Source: Nitrobacter vulgaris
GTDB taxonomy: Bacteria > Pseudomonadota > Alphaproteobacteria > Rhizobiales > Xanthobacteraceae
Length of the DNA: 64,000 bases
Direction: 5' to 3'
NCBI RefSeq assembly: GCF_031453995.1
Contig: NZ_JAVDPZ010000006.1
Span: 1-64,000, forward strand
The stretch's first letter is position 1. Every line of letters starts with the position of its first letter. Position numbers and translations under genes: made by a program. The notes under the pieces are model-generated. The model was not told the DNA's origin, ran no database searches, and saw only the letters and a program-made list of their open reading frames with translations. Shown here one piece after another: positions 62,088 to 64,000 of this stretch.

Positions 62088-63155
62088 TCAATTAGCGTTG
62101 CTGACCAGCTTGATCCTCGGCGTCGTAGCCTCGATCAGGCTGCGATAGGCGTCCAGATAATCCAGCGCCATACGCCGCGCCGTAAAGCGTGCCTCGAACT
62201 CCGCCCGGATGGCCGCGCGATCGAGCGTTGCCAGGCCGTGGACGGCGGCAACCGCGCTGATCTCGTCCTCGACAATAAAGCCCGTTCGCCCGTCCGAAAT
62301 GATTTCGGCGACGGAGCCGCGATTGTAGGCAATAACGGGCGTACCGCACGCCATCGCCTCGATCATAACCAGACCGAAAGGTTCAGGCCAGGCAATCGGC
62401 ACCAGCAGCCCGATGGCGCCGCTGAGGAAGTCCGGCTTTTCATGGTCGCTGATCTCGCCAATAAATTCCACCAGCGGATGATCCATCATCGGTCGGATGC
62501 ATTCATCGTAATAATCCTGGTCCGCGCGATCGACCTTTGCGGCGATCTTGAGCGGGATGCCGCATCGAATCGCGATCCTGATTGCACGGTCTACGCCTTT
62601 CTCCGGAGCGATGCGGCCGAGCACGGCAAGATAGCTCGGTTGGCCGGGGCGGGGTGTCAGCAGTTTCTCCGGAAGACCGTGGTAAACAGTACGGAGCCAG
62701 CGGGCCTGGGGCGCCGGGCGGCGTTGTGCGTTGGAGATTGAAATCAAAGGAATTGATGAAAACTCGTTGAATACAGGCTGGAGCTCTGGAAGATCGAGGC
62801 GGCCATGCAGCGTCGTGAGAAAGGGCGTCGGTTGCCTCGAAAACAGGGAGAAGGGATAGTAGTCGAGGTGAAAGTGGAGAAAGTCGAACTCTCCATCGTC
62901 GCATTTCCGGCGGACCCGTTCGAGCATCACCATATGCAGGGCGTTCGGATCGCGCACGGCACCATCCAGCCGCAAGGCTCTCGGCCAGGTCGCATCCAGA
63001 CGAGCCGAGGTGAGAGAATCGCCGCTGGCGAAAAGAGTTACGTCGTGGCCCAACGCGACAAGTTCCTCCGTCAACCAGTGCACCACACGTTCGGTGCCGC
63101 CATATAATTTCGGGGGAACGGCTTCCGTTAGCGGGGCAACCTGCGCGATGCGCAT
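62088..63155 (-). CDS. GT4-family glycosyltransferase
   Basis: The 355-residue protein has the GT-B fold of family 4. The N-terminal half begins MRIAQVAPLTEAVPPKLYGG then TERVVHWLTEELVALGHDVT. The C-terminal half has YLAVLGRIAPEKGVDRAIRI, VPIAWPEPFGLVMIEAMACG (the E-x7-E type sugar-nucleotide motif near residue 275) and AEIISDGRTGFIV. It transfers a sugar from a nucleotide donor, probably to an exopolysaccharide, lipid or small molecule. No polysaccharide operon is adjacent, so the acceptor is unknown. Confidence 0.92.
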   Translation of the reverse strand: MRIAQVAPLTEAVPPKLYGGTERVVHWLTEELVALGHDVTLFASGDSLTSARLDATWPRALRLDGAVRDPNALHMVMLERVRRKCDDGEFDFLHFHLDYYPFSLFSRQPTPFLTTLHGRLDLPELQPVFNEFSSIPLISISNAQRRPAPQARWLRTVYHGLPEKLLTPRPGQPSYLAVLGRIAPEKGVDRAIRIAIRCGIPLKIAAKVDRADQDYYDECIRPMMDHPLVEFIGEISDHEKPDFLSGAIGLLVPIAWPEPFGLVMIEAMACGTPVIAYNRGSVAEIISDGRTGFIVEDEISAVAAVHGLATLDRAAIRAEFEARFTARRMALDYLDAYRSLIEATTPRIKLVSNAN

Positions 63156-63446
63156 CTAGCAGTCTCCTGTGATTTGTTCATGTCACTTCCGGTCAGCGGG
63201 CGGAGGCATCGGGGTTTATCGGGATTCAGGAACGTTCTCGGATTTGAGAGGTTCCTATCTTCTGCGCAACTTCTTCCACATTGTCGTCTTGGTGATGCCA
63301 TCACTGCCTTGCAAACAGCCTATGCAGGCTTTGCAACGAAGTTTCTGCGCATTGACGGCTTTTCTGAGGGTCTTGTGCGGCATTGTCGAACAGGATCCCG
63401 AGCAGACGACCTCTGGTGAACTTTCAACGCAGCTCGGTAGGAATGC

Positions 63447-64000
63447 ATGGACGATTTCTCGGGATACGCCAGTCGGCCCTTTGCATTCGTGATGGGTTAT
63501 TGCCGCCGGCGGTCAGCGTCGCACATTGGGATCCTTTTGTGCGTCGTGGCTGCGGTGGTGTGTTCAGTGGGGACGCAATACGGCGTCAAATCGCTGGTCG
63601 ATGCGCTGGCGCACGGGCCAGCGCATAGCGGGGCGGTATGGCTGGCGTTTATCTTTCTTGTGTCGCTGATCGCCGCCGACAATTTTCTCTGGCGCGTGGC
63701 GAGTTGGGTCGCGAGTTTCACTTTTGTTGGCGTCACCGGCGACTTGCGCCGCGATATCTTCAAGCACCTGACGGGTCATGCGCCGAGTTACTTCGCCAAT
63801 CGGATGCCAGGGATGCTAACAAGCCGGATCACAGCGACCTCGAACGCCGTGTTTACCGTCGAAAATATGCTCGCCTGGAATGTGTTGCCGCCCTGCATCG
63901 CGACCATCGCCGCGATTGCGCTGATTGGAACCGTCAGTCTGCCGATGGCCGGCGGGCTGATGATCATGGCGGGCATCATGGTCGTCGCGATGTTCAAAAT
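63447..64000 (+). CDS. ABC exporter, membrane domain start (partial)
   Basis: The frame opens at an ATG at 63447 (GGTAGGA upstream) and runs off the right edge after 184 codons. It encodes DDFSGYASRPFAFVMGYCRR, then membrane segments near residues 24-42, 64-80, 140-160 and 165-184. DLRRDIFKHLTGHAPSYFAN is the intracellular coupling region typical of type I ABC exporters (MsbA/LapB-like) with fused ATPase. The ATPase domain would lie beyond 64000. The 290 bp between the glycosyltransferase start and this gene holds no supported gene and must carry both divergent promoters. Confidence 0.85.
   Translation, partial: MDDFSGYASRPFAFVMGYCRRRSASHIGILLCVVAAVVCSVGTQYGVKSLVDALAHGPAHSGAVWLAFIFLVSLIAADNFLWRVASWVASFTFVGVTGDLRRDIFKHLTGHAPSYFANRMPGMLTSRITATSNAVFTVENMLAWNVLPPCIATIAAIALIGTVSLPMAGGLMIMAGIMVVAMFK

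Noticed and set aside
63169..63492. 107-codon plus-strand frame before the ABC exporter
   Set aside because: It overlaps the start of the exporter in another frame and has no recognisable sequence.

Overview
The window is a GC-rich alphaproteobacterial chromosome segment. Gene content and order (metH-metF, yejABEF with two binding proteins, a complete Tad/Flp pilus locus, ftsY-yciB-ccm-acnA, maf-yacG-tRNA-Phe) and a dispersed palindromic repeat family point to the Nitrobacter/Bradyrhizobium/Rhodopseudomonas group (Nitrobacteraceae). A Nitrobacter-like genome is my best guess, but the genus cannot be fixed from this sequence alone.

Bases 1-4257 are an accessory region. It holds the last codons of a cupredoxin-like protein, a multi-pass membrane protein, an IS5-type transposase remnant, a tiny membrane protein, a di-haem cytochrome c peroxidase, a possible toxin remnant beside an Imm27-type immunity gene, and an unknown membrane protein.

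Bases 4258-10491 form a 6.2-kb genomic island bounded by 20-bp direct repeats of the 3' end of tRNA-Phe(GAA), whose intact copy sits at the right edge. It carries a class II Fic protein, an orphan HipB-type regulator with a long palindromic operator and only a stub of hipA, a tRNA-Val-derived attP-like site next to a frameshifted integrase, two small unknown overlapping genes, an AlpA-type factor and a second frameshifted integrase. Both integrases need one single-base correction to be whole, so the island looks immobilised.

Bases 10550-35113 are core metabolism: yacG and maf, an exported unknown, a thiolase, a CusF-like protein, glpK, a PAS gene coupled to metH, metF, pheA and kdsB, a membrane-anchored cytochrome c, the five-gene yej peptide ABC transporter, an NlpC/P60 hydrolase and leucyl aminopeptidase.

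Bases 35248-47413 are the Tad (tight adherence) pilus locus: tadD convergent to tadC-tadB-cpaF-cpaE-cpaD-cpaC-cpaB and cpaA-pilin, with a second short operon (secretin-N domain protein and two TadE-like pseudopilins) on the other strand. Bases 47523-51181 hold an RNA-metabolism group on the minus strand: cspA, an IF-1 paralogue, an RhlE-type helicase and a pseudouridine synthase.

Bases 51294-59300 contain ftsY and yciB, then the cytochrome c maturation cluster ccmABCDG transcribed away from aconitase. The right end has DUF1223, DUF2794 and DUF2865-type genes, a candidate small RNA, a GT4 glycosyltransferase and the start of an ABC exporter that runs off the window. Dispersed repeats lie between genes and in two places appear to have become coding sequence (a pseudouridine synthase and a TadE-like protein).
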